DNA of 64,000 bases from Phascolarctobacterium_A succinatutens_B (lineage in GTDB: Bacteria; Bacillota; Negativicutes; Acidaminococcales; Acidaminococcaceae). Positions 8,497 to 17,508 of this stretch are shown here, piece after piece (the first letter of the stretch is position 1; each line of letters begins with the position of its first letter). The stretch spans positions 62,001 to 126,000 of the forward strand of contig NZ_CAUDZA010000002.1 in assembly GCF_958453765.1 (NCBI RefSeq), given 5' to 3'. Below the pieces are notes generated by a model. It searched no databases and had not been told where the DNA came from. It saw only the letters and a list, made by a program, of their open reading frames with translations. The position numbers and the translations under genes were made by a program.

Positions 8497-9330
8497 GTGC
8501 TTGTTTATTCAAAAAGAATGTTAGAAATTATCTTAGAAAATATCGTCACTGCTCCCGAAAGGCTTGGCCTGCCTGCAGCGTATGCGGAGTCCGACGTACT
8601 GCTTTACAGGCAGTACGGACGCTATGACACGGTTGCCGTGCAGCGCGAGGGCAGGCAATTACTCGAGCGTGCGGAAGCATTGCAGGCGGAGCATGACATA
8701 GCTGCATTGCCAAGGCTTGGCAAGCAATATGCCGAGTGGAGCAAAAAGCTGCAGCAGCTAAAGTTCAAACGCCTGCTACATGGCGAGTTTGCTGCGGGCA
8801 AGGGCATTACGCTTTATGTGAATGCTATCAGGCAGGAATGTGCTGAGCATGGCTGGGATTACGCAGCCTATTATGATTCCGTGCTGGTGCATGAGCGTGT
8901 ACATCTGCTGCATTATCAGGCGGTGCTGGCGCATTTTGGCGCTGCCGGCGCAGCGGTGCAGAGTGCGGAGTACAAGCAGGCGCAGCGCTATTGGTATGGC
9001 CGGCAGACGGAGGCGGCGCAGGCTGCCGTGGTCAAGGAAACGTTGGCGGAGTTTGCCCGCTGGCTGTGCTGCCTGCAGCAGGGGCAGCATAGTATAGCGC
9101 AGGCGTTTTTGCAGACGCCCGAGGAGGCGCGGACATGCATTCCGCACTATCCTTATGCAGGAGTGCGGGGACTGTGCGCGTTGCACGCAAGTTCGCCGCA
9201 GGCGGCAGTGCGGGCGTACAGCGAGCTGTGGCAGCTGTCGCTGACGAGCTGGCAGCAGGCGTATGCGCGGATAAAGCAGTTGAACGCAGCAAAATTGCAA
9301 AAAAATAACAGCCCAATTCTCAAAGCATGA
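8497..9330 (+). CDS. Uncharacterised protein with an HExxH motif (possible metallopeptidase)
   Basis: 277 residues from a GTG at 8497; an ATG at 8518 is an alternative, and neither has a strong ribosome-binding site. I do not recognise the family. The middle holds LVHERVHLLHYQ, which fits the HExxH zinc-peptidase signature, and ~45-50 residues later VVKETLAEFARW offers a possible third Glu ligand. The protein is mostly helical, Ala/Gln/Leu rich, with no signal peptide or membrane segment. It follows the deformylase gene by 28 bases, so cotranscription is likely. Its stop codon sits inside the terminator hairpin. A non-enzymatic helical protein with a chance HExxH cannot be excluded. Confidence 0.65.
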   Translation: MLVYSKRMLEIILENIVTAPERLGLPAAYAESDVLLYRQYGRYDTVAVQREGRQLLERAEALQAEHDIAALPRLGKQYAEWSKKLQQLKFKRLLHGEFAAGKGITLYVNAIRQECAEHGWDYAAYYDSVLVHERVHLLHYQAVLAHFGAAGAAVQSAEYKQAQRYWYGRQTEAAQAAVVKETLAEFARWLCCLQQGQHSIAQAFLQTPEEARTCIPHYPYAGVRGLCALHASSPQAAVRAYSELWQLSLTSWQQAYARIKQLNAAKLQKNNSPILKA

Positions 9331-9347
9331 GTTTTGGGCTGTTTTCT
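9307..9347. terminator. Bidirectional terminator between convergent genes
   Basis: AACAGCCCAA (9307-9316) pairs with TTGGGCTGTT (9334-9343), with an inner CTCA/TGAG stem. A T-run follows on the + strand, and an A-run at 9300-9305 gives a T-run on the minus strand, so it serves both the HExxH gene and feoB. It overlaps the stop codon at 9328-9330. Confidence 0.88.
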
Positions 9348-9358
9348 TATGCAATTAT

Positions 9359-11365
9359 TTAGGCGAAGCCAAGCATTAAGCCGATTTGTCTTACGATAAA
9401 CGCTACGCACCAGGCCACAACAAGCTCATAGCCCATAAGGCAGAGCGTGCTGGTATCCGAGTTCAGCTCGCGGCGAATGGTAGCCAGCGCTGCGACGCAG
9501 GGCGGATAGAGCAGGCAGAACACCAGGAAGGTGTAGGCTGTGAGCGGCGAGAAGAGGCTTGCCAGATCAGGCGCACCGCCGCTGCCGACTGCAAGCACGG
9601 AAAGCGTACTGATGACAACTTCCTTGGCGGTAATGCCGCAGATAAGCGAGGTTGTTGCCTGCCAGCTGCCGAAGCCTAGCGGTGCGAAAATAGGCGCTGC
9701 CAGCTTGCCGATGGAGGCGATAACGCTGTCGGAAGCGTCTACCATGTAAAAGCGCACATCAAAGTTTTGCAGGAACCAGACGATGATGCTGACGAGGAAG
9801 ATAACTGTGAAGGCTTTATGCAGAAAGTCCTTGGCCTTTTCCCACATGTGCATGATAATGTTGCGCACCGTCGGCAGGCGGTAGGCCGGCAGCTCCATGA
9901 CAAAGGGGACCGGCTTGCCACGGAACACCAGGCTGTTGAGCAAAAAGCCGGAGAGAATAGCTACGCAGATACCGGTGAGGTAGAGCGAAAGCATGACCAA
10001 GCCGCCGCTGTGCGGAAAGAAGGCGGCAATGAACATACCGTAGATGGGCAGCTTGGCGCTGCAGCTCATGAATGGTGTGAGCATGATGGTCATTTTGCGG
10101 TCGCGCTCACTGGCGAGGGTGCGCGATGCCATAATTGCCGGCACGCTGCAGCCGAAGCCGATAATCATCGGAACGAAGGAGGAACCGGAGAGACCGATTT
10201 TACGCAGCATCTTATCCATAACGAAGGCGACACGCGCCATGTAACCGCTGTCCTCGAGCATCGAAAGGAAGAAGAACAGGGTGACGATGGTCGGCAGGAA
10301 GGAAAGCACGGCGCCGACACCGGAGAAGATGCCGTCGATAATCAGCGAATGCATCGGCGGTGCAATATCCAGCACGGTGAGCGTGTTATCAACCGAAGCT
10401 GTTACAGCATCGATAACATTGCTGAGGATGTCGCTGAGAAAGGCGCCGATAACGTCAAAGGTGAGCCAGAATACAATGCCCATGATAAGCACGAAAATAG
10501 GGATAGCATAGAATTTATGCGTCAGATAATGGTCGATTTTGACGGAGCGCAGCTGTGCTTCCGTATGCTTGGGCTTCTGCACGGTCTGCGCGCAGAGGTC
10601 CTCGATATAGGCGTAGCGCATATCTGCCAGCGCCGCTTCCTTATCCGTTTTGAGGTTTTGCTCCATCTCGGTAACGAAGTGGCCGATGATATCGCATTCG
10701 TTTTCCGAAAGCTGCAAAGCCTTGGCGAAATCGCTGTCACCTTCGATAAGCTTGGTGGCGGTAAAGCGCAGCGGCAGGTTCTGGCGGCGTGCTTTAGTTT
10801 CAATCAAATGGGCGATACTGTGAATAGCGGTATGCACAGGACCGCTGCAGAAATCAAGGCGTTGTGGCAGCTGCTGGTTTTGCGCTACCTCTACGGCGCG
10901 GCGCAAAAGCTCGCCTACGCCCTCGCCGGAGTTGGCGGTGATGGGGACAACAGGTACGGTCAGCGAATCCTCCATAGCCTTGATGTCAATACTGCCGCCG
11001 CTGCCTGTGAGCTCGTCCATCATGTTGAGGGCGATGACCATCGGGATATTCAGTTCAATGAGCTGCAGCGAAAGATAGAGGCTGCGTTCAATATTAGTTG
11101 CGTCAATGACGTTGATAATTGCGTCCGGCTTATTGTATAACAGCAGGTCACGCGTAACAATTTCCTCCGAGGTGTAGGGAGAAAGCGAGTAGATGCCGGG
11201 CAGGTCGATAACGCCTGCGTCAGGAACGGCGAGAATCGTACCTTCCTTTTTCTGGACGGTTACGCCGGGAAAGTTGCCGACGTGCTGGTTACTGCCGGTG
11301 AGATAGTTGAACAGCGTGCTTTTGCCGCAGTTTTGGTTGCCGACGAGGGCGAAATGCAGCTTCAT
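9359..11365 (-). CDS. feoB: Ferrous iron transporter B
   Basis: 668 residues. FeoB is the inner-membrane GTPase-coupled Fe2+ importer. The N-terminal G domain shows G1 GNQNCGKST (residues 8-16), the switch stretch VGNFPGVTVQKKEG, G3 DLPGIYSL and G4 NMMD. A helical GDI-like domain follows, then a membrane region with two Gate-type halves. The start overlaps the feoA stop by 4 bases, and GGAGGTGAG lies upstream of the ATG. No FeoC is seen downstream. Full length for the family; essentially certain. Confidence 0.97.
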   Translation of the reverse strand: MKLHFALVGNQNCGKSTLFNYLTGSNQHVGNFPGVTVQKKEGTILAVPDAGVIDLPGIYSLSPYTSEEIVTRDLLLYNKPDAIINVIDATNIERSLYLSLQLIELNIPMVIALNMMDELTGSGGSIDIKAMEDSLTVPVVPITANSGEGVGELLRRAVEVAQNQQLPQRLDFCSGPVHTAIHSIAHLIETKARRQNLPLRFTATKLIEGDSDFAKALQLSENECDIIGHFVTEMEQNLKTDKEAALADMRYAYIEDLCAQTVQKPKHTEAQLRSVKIDHYLTHKFYAIPIFVLIMGIVFWLTFDVIGAFLSDILSNVIDAVTASVDNTLTVLDIAPPMHSLIIDGIFSGVGAVLSFLPTIVTLFFFLSMLEDSGYMARVAFVMDKMLRKIGLSGSSFVPMIIGFGCSVPAIMASRTLASERDRKMTIMLTPFMSCSAKLPIYGMFIAAFFPHSGGLVMLSLYLTGICVAILSGFLLNSLVFRGKPVPFVMELPAYRLPTVRNIIMHMWEKAKDFLHKAFTVIFLVSIIVWFLQNFDVRFYMVDASDSVIASIGKLAAPIFAPLGFGSWQATTSLICGITAKEVVISTLSVLAVGSGGAPDLASLFSPLTAYTFLVFCLLYPPCVAALATIRRELNSDTSTLCLMGYELVVAWCVAFIVRQIGLMLGFA

Positions 11366-11610
11366 GCTTCGCTCACCTCCGGCGTAACGGTGATTTTTGC
11401 GGCTTCCTCCGCACGCAGCGTCAGCTCGTAGCCACGCAGGGAGATTTCCAGCGGGTCACCAAGCGGTGCGCGCTTGCGTACCATAACGCGGGTGCGGGGC
11501 GTGAGCCCCATATCAAGCAGACGGCGACGCAGAATGCTGCCTTCGCCGCCGACTTTAGCGATGATAGCCTCCTGACCTAAGGGAAGCTTATCTAATGTTG
11601 TAGTTTCCAT
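11362..11610 (-). CDS. feoA: Ferrous iron transport protein A
   Basis: 82 residues with an SH3-like FeoA fold: LPLGQEAIIAKVGGEG, RRRLLDMGLTP, and LEISLRGYELTLRAEEA. FeoA is a small cytoplasmic partner that supports FeoB-dependent Fe2+ uptake. It is the first gene of a two-gene operon with feoB (4-base overlap). AGAAGGTC precedes the ATG, and a good promoter lies 38-66 bases upstream. No clear Fur or DtxR box is visible here. Confidence 0.95.
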   Translation of the reverse strand: METTTLDKLPLGQEAIIAKVGGEGSILRRRLLDMGLTPRTRVMVRKRAPLGDPLEISLRGYELTLRAEEAAKITVTPEVSEA

Positions 11611-11647
11611 GATTTGACCTTCTTTGAGTGATTTTGCTTAAGCTTTA

Positions 11648-11676
11648 ATTATATATATGAAGCATGAAGCGGTCAA
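11648..11676 (-). promoter_or_regulatory. Promoter of feoAB
   Basis: On the minus strand TTGACC (11676-11671), a 17-bp spacer and TATAAT (11653-11648). Confidence 0.75.
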
Positions 11677-11741
11677 GTAAAACAAAGCTTTTAGCGATAA
11701 ACTTTAATTAAAAAATATACAATGTAGATTTTGTTACAGCT

Positions 11742-12566
11742 TTACATAACGGTGCCGTTGGTGAGGCGGATTTTTTCTGCCTTGGCTTCGGCCAGCTGGC
11801 CCTGATTAATCATACCGTATTTATGCATAGCAGCCAGCACCAGCAGCTGACGTTTTTTGCAGCCCTCGGGGTTTTCCAGCGGATTGAGGCCGGTGGGCGC
11901 GTAGGGAAGCGAAGCAATTACGGCGGCCTCGGCCAAAGTCAGCGCCGAAGGTGCCTTGCCGAAGTAGGTTCTGCTGGCCTGTTTAATGCCGGTGGAGCCT
12001 GCGCCGAAGTAGGTGGTGTTCAGATAAAGCTCCAAAATTTCGTCCTTACTGTAATTATCCTCCAGCATGAGCGAGAGCACGGCCTCTTCAATTTTACGCT
12101 CCATGCTTTGCTCGTGCGACAGAAAAACATTTTTGACAAACTGCTGTGTCAGCGTGCTGCCGCCCTGCACTACCTCGCCGGCGTTGATGTTGGCCAGTGC
12201 GGCGCGCAGAATGCCTTCCACGGCAATAGCGCCGTGATTATAAAAACCATGGTCCTCGATAGCAATCAACGCCTGCGGAATATCGCGCGACATGGCATCA
12301 AGACTTGTCCAGTTCGGGTTTTGGCGGATAGGATCGATAACCTCATCCATATTAAAGGCCAGATAGAATTTATGTACGGGCGAGGGCCATTCCTCCTTGG
12401 GAGGCAGCAGGCTGGTGAAAAGCGCCATAGCGGCGGATTTTTCGTGCTTGCTGACCTTCTGCTGTTCCTGCTGTACGGGGGTGGTAGGCTGCGCCTTATC
12501 CGTAATGCTGTCATAACCCACCATGCCTATAAAAATGAGCAAAGCCATGATAATAATTTTAAACAT
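11742..12566 (-). CDS. Monofunctional peptidoglycan glycosyltransferase (GT51)
   Basis: 274 residues. It polymerises lipid II into glycan strands on the outer face of the inner membrane. A single N-terminal membrane anchor (residues ~3-18) and a Gln/Pro-rich linker precede one GT51 domain: AIEDHGFYNHGAI with catalytic Glu104, GGSTLTQQFVKN, ERKIEEAVLSLMLE, NTTYFGAGSTGIKQAS, and LTLAEAAVIASLPYAP. There is no transpeptidase domain, so it is an MtgA-type enzyme rather than a class A PBP. GAGGTG precedes the ATG. It is transcribed away from argC; the two promoters face each other across 12567-12804. Confidence 0.93.
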   Translation of the reverse strand: MFKIIIMALLIFIGMVGYDSITDKAQPTTPVQQEQQKVSKHEKSAAMALFTSLLPPKEEWPSPVHKFYLAFNMDEVIDPIRQNPNWTSLDAMSRDIPQALIAIEDHGFYNHGAIAVEGILRAALANINAGEVVQGGSTLTQQFVKNVFLSHEQSMERKIEEAVLSLMLEDNYSKDEILELYLNTTYFGAGSTGIKQASRTYFGKAPSALTLAEAAVIASLPYAPTGLNPLENPEGCKKRQLLVLAAMHKYGMINQGQLAEAKAEKIRLTNGTVM

Positions 12567-12607
12567 AAGCTACACCTCGTTATTGATTTTGATATATTTT
12601 AAACGTT

Positions 12608-12639
12608 GACGTGTATAACATTCACGTCTATTGTAACAA
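12608..12639 (-). promoter_or_regulatory. Putative promoter and dyad upstream of the GT51 gene
   Basis: Minus strand TTGTTA (12639-12634), 16-bp spacer, TATACA (12617-12612). A perfect inverted repeat GACGTG/CACGTC (12608-12613 and 12623-12628) covers the -10 element, so a repressor site is possible. Confidence 0.45.
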
Positions 12640-12750
12640 TAAAGTGTGAATTTGGCAAAAAATACTGGTATATTTGCCTTTTAGGTAGTAAAATAAGATT
12701 ATAAAATGGATTATTGTCCCTTAATTTTTACAAAAAAATTCACAAAGTGC

Positions 12751-12781
12751 TTGCAAAATTATACAATTTGGTTGTATAATT
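12751..12781 (+). promoter_or_regulatory. argC promoter with embedded perfect operator dyad
   Basis: TTGCAA at 12751-12756, an 18-bp spacer and TATAAT at 12775-12780. A perfect 10-bp inverted repeat AATTATACAA/TTGTATAATT (12757-12766 and 12772-12781, 5-base centre) fills the spacer and the -10. A bound dimer would block RNA polymerase. An arginine repressor is the obvious candidate, but the sequence is not a textbook ARG box. Confidence 0.7.
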
Positions 12782-12804
12782 ATCGAGTGCAAAGGAGGAT
12801 GGAT

Positions 12805-13839
12805 ATGAAAGCAAGTGTTATCGGTGCAACAGGCTATGCAGGAGTTGAGCTTCTGCGACTTCTGGACGGACATCCGGAAGCGGAAATTGCCGTGATTACC
12901 TCTGAAAGCAGTACAGGAGAGGCGATTGCTTCTATGTATCCGCATTTGTCAGGACGCATTGAAAAGAATTTGCAGTCTATGCAGGAGCTGGATGCTATTG
13001 CTGCAGCAAGTGATGTGATTTTTATTGCCTTGCCTCATGGCCATGCTATGAAGATAGGCAAGCAGCTGCGAGGCAGAAAGACCAAGATTATTGACCTCGG
13101 CGGCGATTATAGATTTAAGGATTACCATGTGTTTGAACAGTGGTACAAGGTGAAGCATGAGGACCCGGAGGCACAGGCTGTCTACGGTCTGACCGAGCTT
13201 TTCCGTGACAAGGTGCGCGGGGCGCAGCTGGTGGCAAATCCCGGCTGCTATACAACCTGCAGCATTCTGGCGCTGGTGCCGCTTTTAAAATATAAGCTGA
13301 TTGAAACTAAGGGCATTGTGATTGATGCCAAAAGCGGTACGACTGGTGCGGGCCGCAGCCTGAAGGCAGGCAGTCTTTACTGCAGCGTCAACGAAAGCTT
13401 TAAGGCCTACGGCGTTGCTTCGCACCGCCATACGCCGGAAATCGAGCAGATTTACAGCGAATTTGCCGGTGAGGATGTAGTGATTCAGTTCACACCGCAT
13501 CTGCTGCCTGTGGACCGCGGTATTTATGCAACCTGCTATGCACAGCTGAAGCAGGGCGTAACGGATGCACAGATTGAGGAGGCCTATCAGGCAATGTACG
13601 GCGATGAATTTTTCATCCGCCTGCGCGGTAAGGGAGTTTGCCCGGAATTGAAGAATATCCGCGGCTCCAACTATGTGGACCTTGGCTGGCAGACCGATAA
13701 GCGTACAGGCCGCATTATTGTTATGAATTGTATTGATAATCTTGTTAAGGGTGCTGCTGGACAGGCAGTGCAGAACATGAATGTAATGTTTGGCATTGAT
13801 GAAGCTGCCGGCCTGCGTCAGCTGCCGCTTGTTCCTTAA
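12805..13839 (+). CDS. argC: N-acetyl-gamma-glutamyl-phosphate reductase
   Basis: 344 residues from the ATG at 12805; AGGAGG ends at 12798, so this start has a 6-base spacing, whereas ATG 12799 abuts it. ArgC performs the NADPH-dependent reduction of N-acetylglutamyl phosphate. The Rossmann motif IGATGYAGVELLRLL opens the protein; the catalytic cysteine lies in VANPGCYTTC, and SGTTGAGRSLK and HRHTPEIEQ follow. First gene of the argCJBDF run. Length matches the family. Confidence 0.97.
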   Translation: MKASVIGATGYAGVELLRLLDGHPEAEIAVITSESSTGEAIASMYPHLSGRIEKNLQSMQELDAIAAASDVIFIALPHGHAMKIGKQLRGRKTKIIDLGGDYRFKDYHVFEQWYKVKHEDPEAQAVYGLTELFRDKVRGAQLVANPGCYTTCSILALVPLLKYKLIETKGIVIDAKSGTTGAGRSLKAGSLYCSVNESFKAYGVASHRHTPEIEQIYSEFAGEDVVIQFTPHLLPVDRGIYATCYAQLKQGVTDAQIEEAYQAMYGDEFFIRLRGKGVCPELKNIRGSNYVDLGWQTDKRTGRIIVMNCIDNLVKGAAGQAVQNMNVMFGIDEAAGLRQLPLVP

Positions 13840-13931
13840 GCTTGTTATAACTATTATACTATAAAACGGTGCTTAGCGGTGATGCCGCTGTAGAAGAAAA
13901 GATGTAAGCACCAAGGAAAGAGGGGAATCTC

Positions 13932-15137
13932 ATGAAGAAAATCGAAGGCTGGGTGACTGCACCGCAGGGCTTTATTGCTACCGGCGTCAAGGCCGGTATC
14001 AAAGCCAGCGGCAATCATGATGTAGCTGTAATTTTCAGTACCGTGCCTGCTGCCTGCGGTGCGGTATTTACACAAAATAAAATGTGCGCTGCTCCTGTGC
14101 TCGTGAGCCGCGAGGTCAACAAGCACGGCTACGCGCAAGCTATTGCCGTAAACAGCGGCTGTGCCAACGCCTGCACGGGCGAGCAGGGCCTGGCGGATGC
14201 CAAGAAAATGCAGGCGCATACGGCAGAGCTTTTAGGCATTGCTCCGGAAGCAGTCTTTGTCTGCTCCACCGGTGTTATCGGCCAATTCCTGCCGATGGAC
14301 AAGCTGCTGACCGGCATTGCCGATGCTGTCGACAGCCTGGACGAATGCGAGGGCGAAAGCTGCGCTATGGCGATTCAGACTACGGATACCTTTATCAAGC
14401 ACGCTGCCTATGAAACGGAAATCGGCGGCAAAAAGGTAACTTTTGCCGGTATTGCCAAGGGTGCAGGCATGATTCATCCGAACATGGCAACTATGCTGAC
14501 CTTCATTACTACCGACGCCGCCGTTGCTCCCGATGTGCTGAAGCGCGCGGTAAAAAAGTCTGCCGACAAATCCTTCAACATGGTTGTTGTCGACGGCGAT
14601 ACCAGTACCAACGACAGCATGATTGTGCTGGCCAACGGTCTTGCCGAAAACGGAATTATTCTTTCGGAGGAGCATCCGGATTATCCGGCCTTCTTTGAAG
14701 CGCTGGTTGCCTGTGCTACCGACCTTGCTAAAATGATTGCGCATGACGGCGAGGGCGCTACCAAATTCCTGGAGGTAAATGTTACCGGTGCCGCAACTTG
14801 GGAGGATGCCAAAACCGCAGCGATGGCGATTGCCAAATCGCCGCTGGTAAAAACAGCCTTCTTCGGTGAGGACCCGAACTGGGGACGCATTGTCTGCGCT
14901 GCAGGCTACAGCGGCGCTGCCATGGAGGCAGATAAGGTAAATCTTTCTATCGGCGGTATCCGTCTGGTGGAAAACGGCATGAACTGCAATGTGCCTGCCG
15001 AAAAGCTGGCGCCGACCATGGCCGAGCATGATATTTCCATGAGCATTGACCTGGGTGCCGGTGAGGAAAGCGCAACTGTGTGGACTTGCGATTTTAGTTA
15101 TGAGTATGTGAAGATTAACGGCGAATACCATACTTGA
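13932..15137 (+). CDS. argJ: Glutamate N-acetyltransferase / ornithine acetyltransferase
   Basis: 401 residues, ATG after GAGGGGAATCTC. ArgJ transfers acetyl from N-acetylornithine to glutamate (cyclic pathway) and may also use acetyl-CoA. The self-cleavage site is visible: KGAGMIHPNMATML, with cleavage expected between Ala186 and Thr187, the latter being the nucleophile of the beta chain. CSTGVIGQFLPM, DGDTSTNDSM and EDPNWGRI are other family landmarks. The presence of argJ, with no argA or argE nearby, indicates the recycling pathway. Confidence 0.97.
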   Translation: MKKIEGWVTAPQGFIATGVKAGIKASGNHDVAVIFSTVPAACGAVFTQNKMCAAPVLVSREVNKHGYAQAIAVNSGCANACTGEQGLADAKKMQAHTAELLGIAPEAVFVCSTGVIGQFLPMDKLLTGIADAVDSLDECEGESCAMAIQTTDTFIKHAAYETEIGGKKVTFAGIAKGAGMIHPNMATMLTFITTDAAVAPDVLKRAVKKSADKSFNMVVVDGDTSTNDSMIVLANGLAENGIILSEEHPDYPAFFEALVACATDLAKMIAHDGEGATKFLEVNVTGAATWEDAKTAAMAIAKSPLVKTAFFGEDPNWGRIVCAAGYSGAAMEADKVNLSIGGIRLVENGMNCNVPAEKLAPTMAEHDISMSIDLGAGEESATVWTCDFSYEYVKINGEYHT

Positions 15138-15140
15138 TTG

Positions 15141-15240
15141 GCCGAGCGATAAAGCACCATATGCTTCGTCAAGCCTCCTAGACGTACTGTTAGTACGCCG
15201 TCGTCGGCTTTCCTCGTCTCTGGTACTTTCTAGCTCGTCC
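15141..15240. repeat. Long imperfect palindromic element between argJ and argB
   Basis: Two arms of ~48 bases (15141-15188 and 15192-15240) around a 3-base loop (GTACT-gtt-AGTAC at the tip) form one long imperfect hairpin. The element shares words such as GAGCGATAA, GACGTAC and AGTACGCC with the repeat at 44041-44280, so it is a dispersed family. A smaller hairpin (CTTCTCTC/GAGAGAAG, 15287-15311) follows in the argB leader. Confidence 0.75.
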
Positions 15241-15369
15241 TTGGTAGTGAGAGCATAATATTATTATGATGGTTTACATCTAAAACCTTCTCTCGCGTCT
15301 TTGGAGAGAAGCAGAAGTAATAAATATAAACGCAAGACAAATATAAAAAAATGAGGGAGGACATCACCT

Positions 15370-16260
15370 ATGTTAATGAACGAACAACAAGTACATACCT
15401 TAATGGAAGCACTGCCGTATCTCAGCAATTTTAAAGATAAAACCATTGTTGTAAAATATGGCGGCAACGCTATGCTGAATGATGAGCTGAAAAACAAGGT
15501 GCTGCAGGATATCCTGTTCCTGCAATACGCCGGTATGCGTCCGGTAGTTGTTCACGGCGGCGGTCCGGAAATCAGCCGTCAGCTGGAGCAGGCTGGTAAA
15601 AAGAGCGAATTTGTCGGCGGTCTGCGTGTAACCGATGCAGAGTCCGCAGCTATTGCCGAGATGGCGCTCGTAGGCAAAATCAACACCGACCTTGTCGGCC
15701 GTCTGAATGCTTTGGGTGGCAAGGCTGTCGGCCTCAACGGTAAGGATGCTAATCTGCTGAAGGCTAAAAAATATCTGGCTGATGTTTATGAAAACGGTGA
15801 GGTTAATTTGGTAGATATCGGTTTTGTTGGCAGCGTTAAGGAGGTCAACACCGATTTGATTAACTGCCTGCTGGACGGCGGTTATATTCCTGTAATCGCT
15901 CCGACCGGCGTCGGTGATGAGGGTGAAACCTATAACATTAATGCAGATGTTGCTGCCGGTGAAATTGCCGGTGCGCTGAAGGCAGAAAAGCTGTTGGTGC
16001 TGACTGATGTCCGCGGTATTTATTCCGCATACCCGGATGAAAGCAGCTTCATTTCCACTCTGACCTTTGAAAAGGCTCATGAGCTTATTCTTAAGGGCAG
16101 CATTGACGGCGGTATGATTCCTAAGGTTCGCTCCTGCATTAAGGCTCTTAGTGGCGGTGCCAAGAAAACACATATTATTGACGGTCGCGCTGAGCATTCT
16201 ATTCTGATGGAGCTGTTCAGCGACAAGGGCGTTGGTACCGAGGTAGTTAAAGAAATCTGA
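15370..16260 (+). CDS. argB: Acetylglutamate kinase
   Basis: 296 residues; the ATG follows GGGAGGACATCACCT. ArgB phosphorylates N-acetylglutamate, usually the arginine-inhibited step. Visible family features: IVVKYGGNAM near the N-terminus, VVHGGGPEIS, GLRVTDAESA, VGLNGKDANLL, and IINADVAAGEIAGALKAEKL-like stretch (residues ~195-215). An N-terminal helix of ~20 residues precedes the kinase core, as in arginine-sensitive hexameric forms (inference). The 232-base gap from argJ holds the palindromic repeat. Confidence 0.97.
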   Translation: MLMNEQQVHTLMEALPYLSNFKDKTIVVKYGGNAMLNDELKNKVLQDILFLQYAGMRPVVVHGGGPEISRQLEQAGKKSEFVGGLRVTDAESAAIAEMALVGKINTDLVGRLNALGGKAVGLNGKDANLLKAKKYLADVYENGEVNLVDIGFVGSVKEVNTDLINCLLDGGYIPVIAPTGVGDEGETYNINADVAAGEIAGALKAEKLLVLTDVRGIYSAYPDESSFISTLTFEKAHELILKGSIDGGMIPKVRSCIKALSGGAKKTHIIDGRAEHSILMELFSDKGVGTEVVKEI

Positions 16261-16297
16261 CAGCAGGGGCTTGTATGAGGGGGAGATATTCTTGACA

Positions 16298-17488
16298 ATG
16301 GATAAAAAAACAATTATAGAAGAAACAGAAAAATATTATCTGCCTGTTTTCGGCAGATATCAGATGGTTATGGAGCTTGGCCAGGGCTGCCGTGTGTGGG
16401 ACAACGAGGGCAATGAGTATGTAGATGCTTTTGCCGGTATCGCTGTCAACAGTCTTGGTTACAATCATCCGGTGCTGGTGAAGGCTATCAGTGAGCAGGC
16501 TGCCAAGCTGATGCATTGCTCCAACCTGTATTATACCGAGATTCAGGCGAAGGCCTTGCGTGTTGTTGCCGAGGCTACCAGCATGGACCGCATTTTCTTT
16601 GCCAACTGCGGCGCAGAGGGCAATGAGGGCGCTATGAAGCTGGCGCGCAAATACGGCGTGAGCAAAGCACCTACGAAATATAAAATTATTTCTGCGGACG
16701 AATCCTTCCACGGACGTACCTTTGATACGCTGGCTGCTACCGGTCATGATTATTATCATGTCGGCTACGGTCCGCTGAGCCCCGGACACGTGCTTGTGCC
16801 CTACGGTGATATTAAGGCGCTGGAGGCACAGATGGATGATGATGTCTGCGCTGTTCTGCTGGAGCCAATCCAAGGCGAGGGCGGCGTGCATGTACCGCCT
16901 GACGAATATCTGCAGCAGGTGCGTGCGCTGTGCGACAAGCATGATGCGCTGCTGATTTTTGACGAGGTGCAGACCGGTGTTGCGCGTACCGGCAAATGGT
17001 TCGCTTATATGCACAGCGGCGTGAAGCCTGATATCCTGACCTTTGCCAAGGGCATCGGCGGTGGTTTCCCGGTTGCAGGCTTTGCTGTGCCGGAGCGTCT
17101 GGCGCATGTGTTTAAACCCGGCGACCATGGCGGCACCTTCGGCGGTAATCCGCTGGCCTGCGCCGCTGTATACGCAACGCTGACTACTATCAAGTCCGAA
17201 GGACTGGTAGACAAGGTTGCGGAGAAGGGTGAATACTTTAAGAATGAACTGCGTAAGCTGCAGGAAAAATATCCTGACAAGGTTACCGATGTCCGCGGCT
17301 GCGGCCTGATGCTGGGCATGGAGGTTGCCGGTGAGGGCAAGCCGATTGTGGAAAGCTGTTTGGCGAACAATGTTATTGTGAACTGCACTGCAGGCAATGT
17401 TATCCGCATTGTACCGCCGCTGATTATCAGCAAGGAAGAAATTGATATTGTGGTTGCTGCGCTGGATAAAGCGCTGGCGGCCTGTTAA
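16298..17488 (+). CDS. argD: Acetylornithine aminotransferase
   Basis: 396 residues from the ATG at 16298; a TTG at 16292 has better spacing from GAGGGGGAG and would add two residues. PLP-dependent class III aminotransferase converting N-acetylglutamate semialdehyde to N-acetylornithine. Landmarks: NSLGYNHPVLVKAI, FANCGAEGNEGAMKLAR, FHGRTFDTLAATG, DEVQTGVARTGKWFA, and the PLP lysine in FAKGIGGGFPVAGF. Starts 37 bases after argB. ArgD enzymes often also act on succinyldiaminopimelate. Confidence 0.96.
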   Translation: MDKKTIIEETEKYYLPVFGRYQMVMELGQGCRVWDNEGNEYVDAFAGIAVNSLGYNHPVLVKAISEQAAKLMHCSNLYYTEIQAKALRVVAEATSMDRIFFANCGAEGNEGAMKLARKYGVSKAPTKYKIISADESFHGRTFDTLAATGHDYYHVGYGPLSPGHVLVPYGDIKALEAQMDDDVCAVLLEPIQGEGGVHVPPDEYLQQVRALCDKHDALLIFDEVQTGVARTGKWFAYMHSGVKPDILTFAKGIGGGFPVAGFAVPERLAHVFKPGDHGGTFGGNPLACAAVYATLTTIKSEGLVDKVAEKGEYFKNELRKLQEKYPDKVTDVRGCGLMLGMEVAGEGKPIVESCLANNVIVNCTAGNVIRIVPPLIISKEEIDIVVAALDKALAAC

Positions 17489-17508
17489 AAAACGAGAGGG
17501 GATAAAAA

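Noticed and set aside
9767..11140. 457-codon + strand frame inside feoB
   Set aside because: Antisense to feoB, with a composition typical of reverse-complement translation (very rich in His, Glu, Gly) and no ribosome-binding site.
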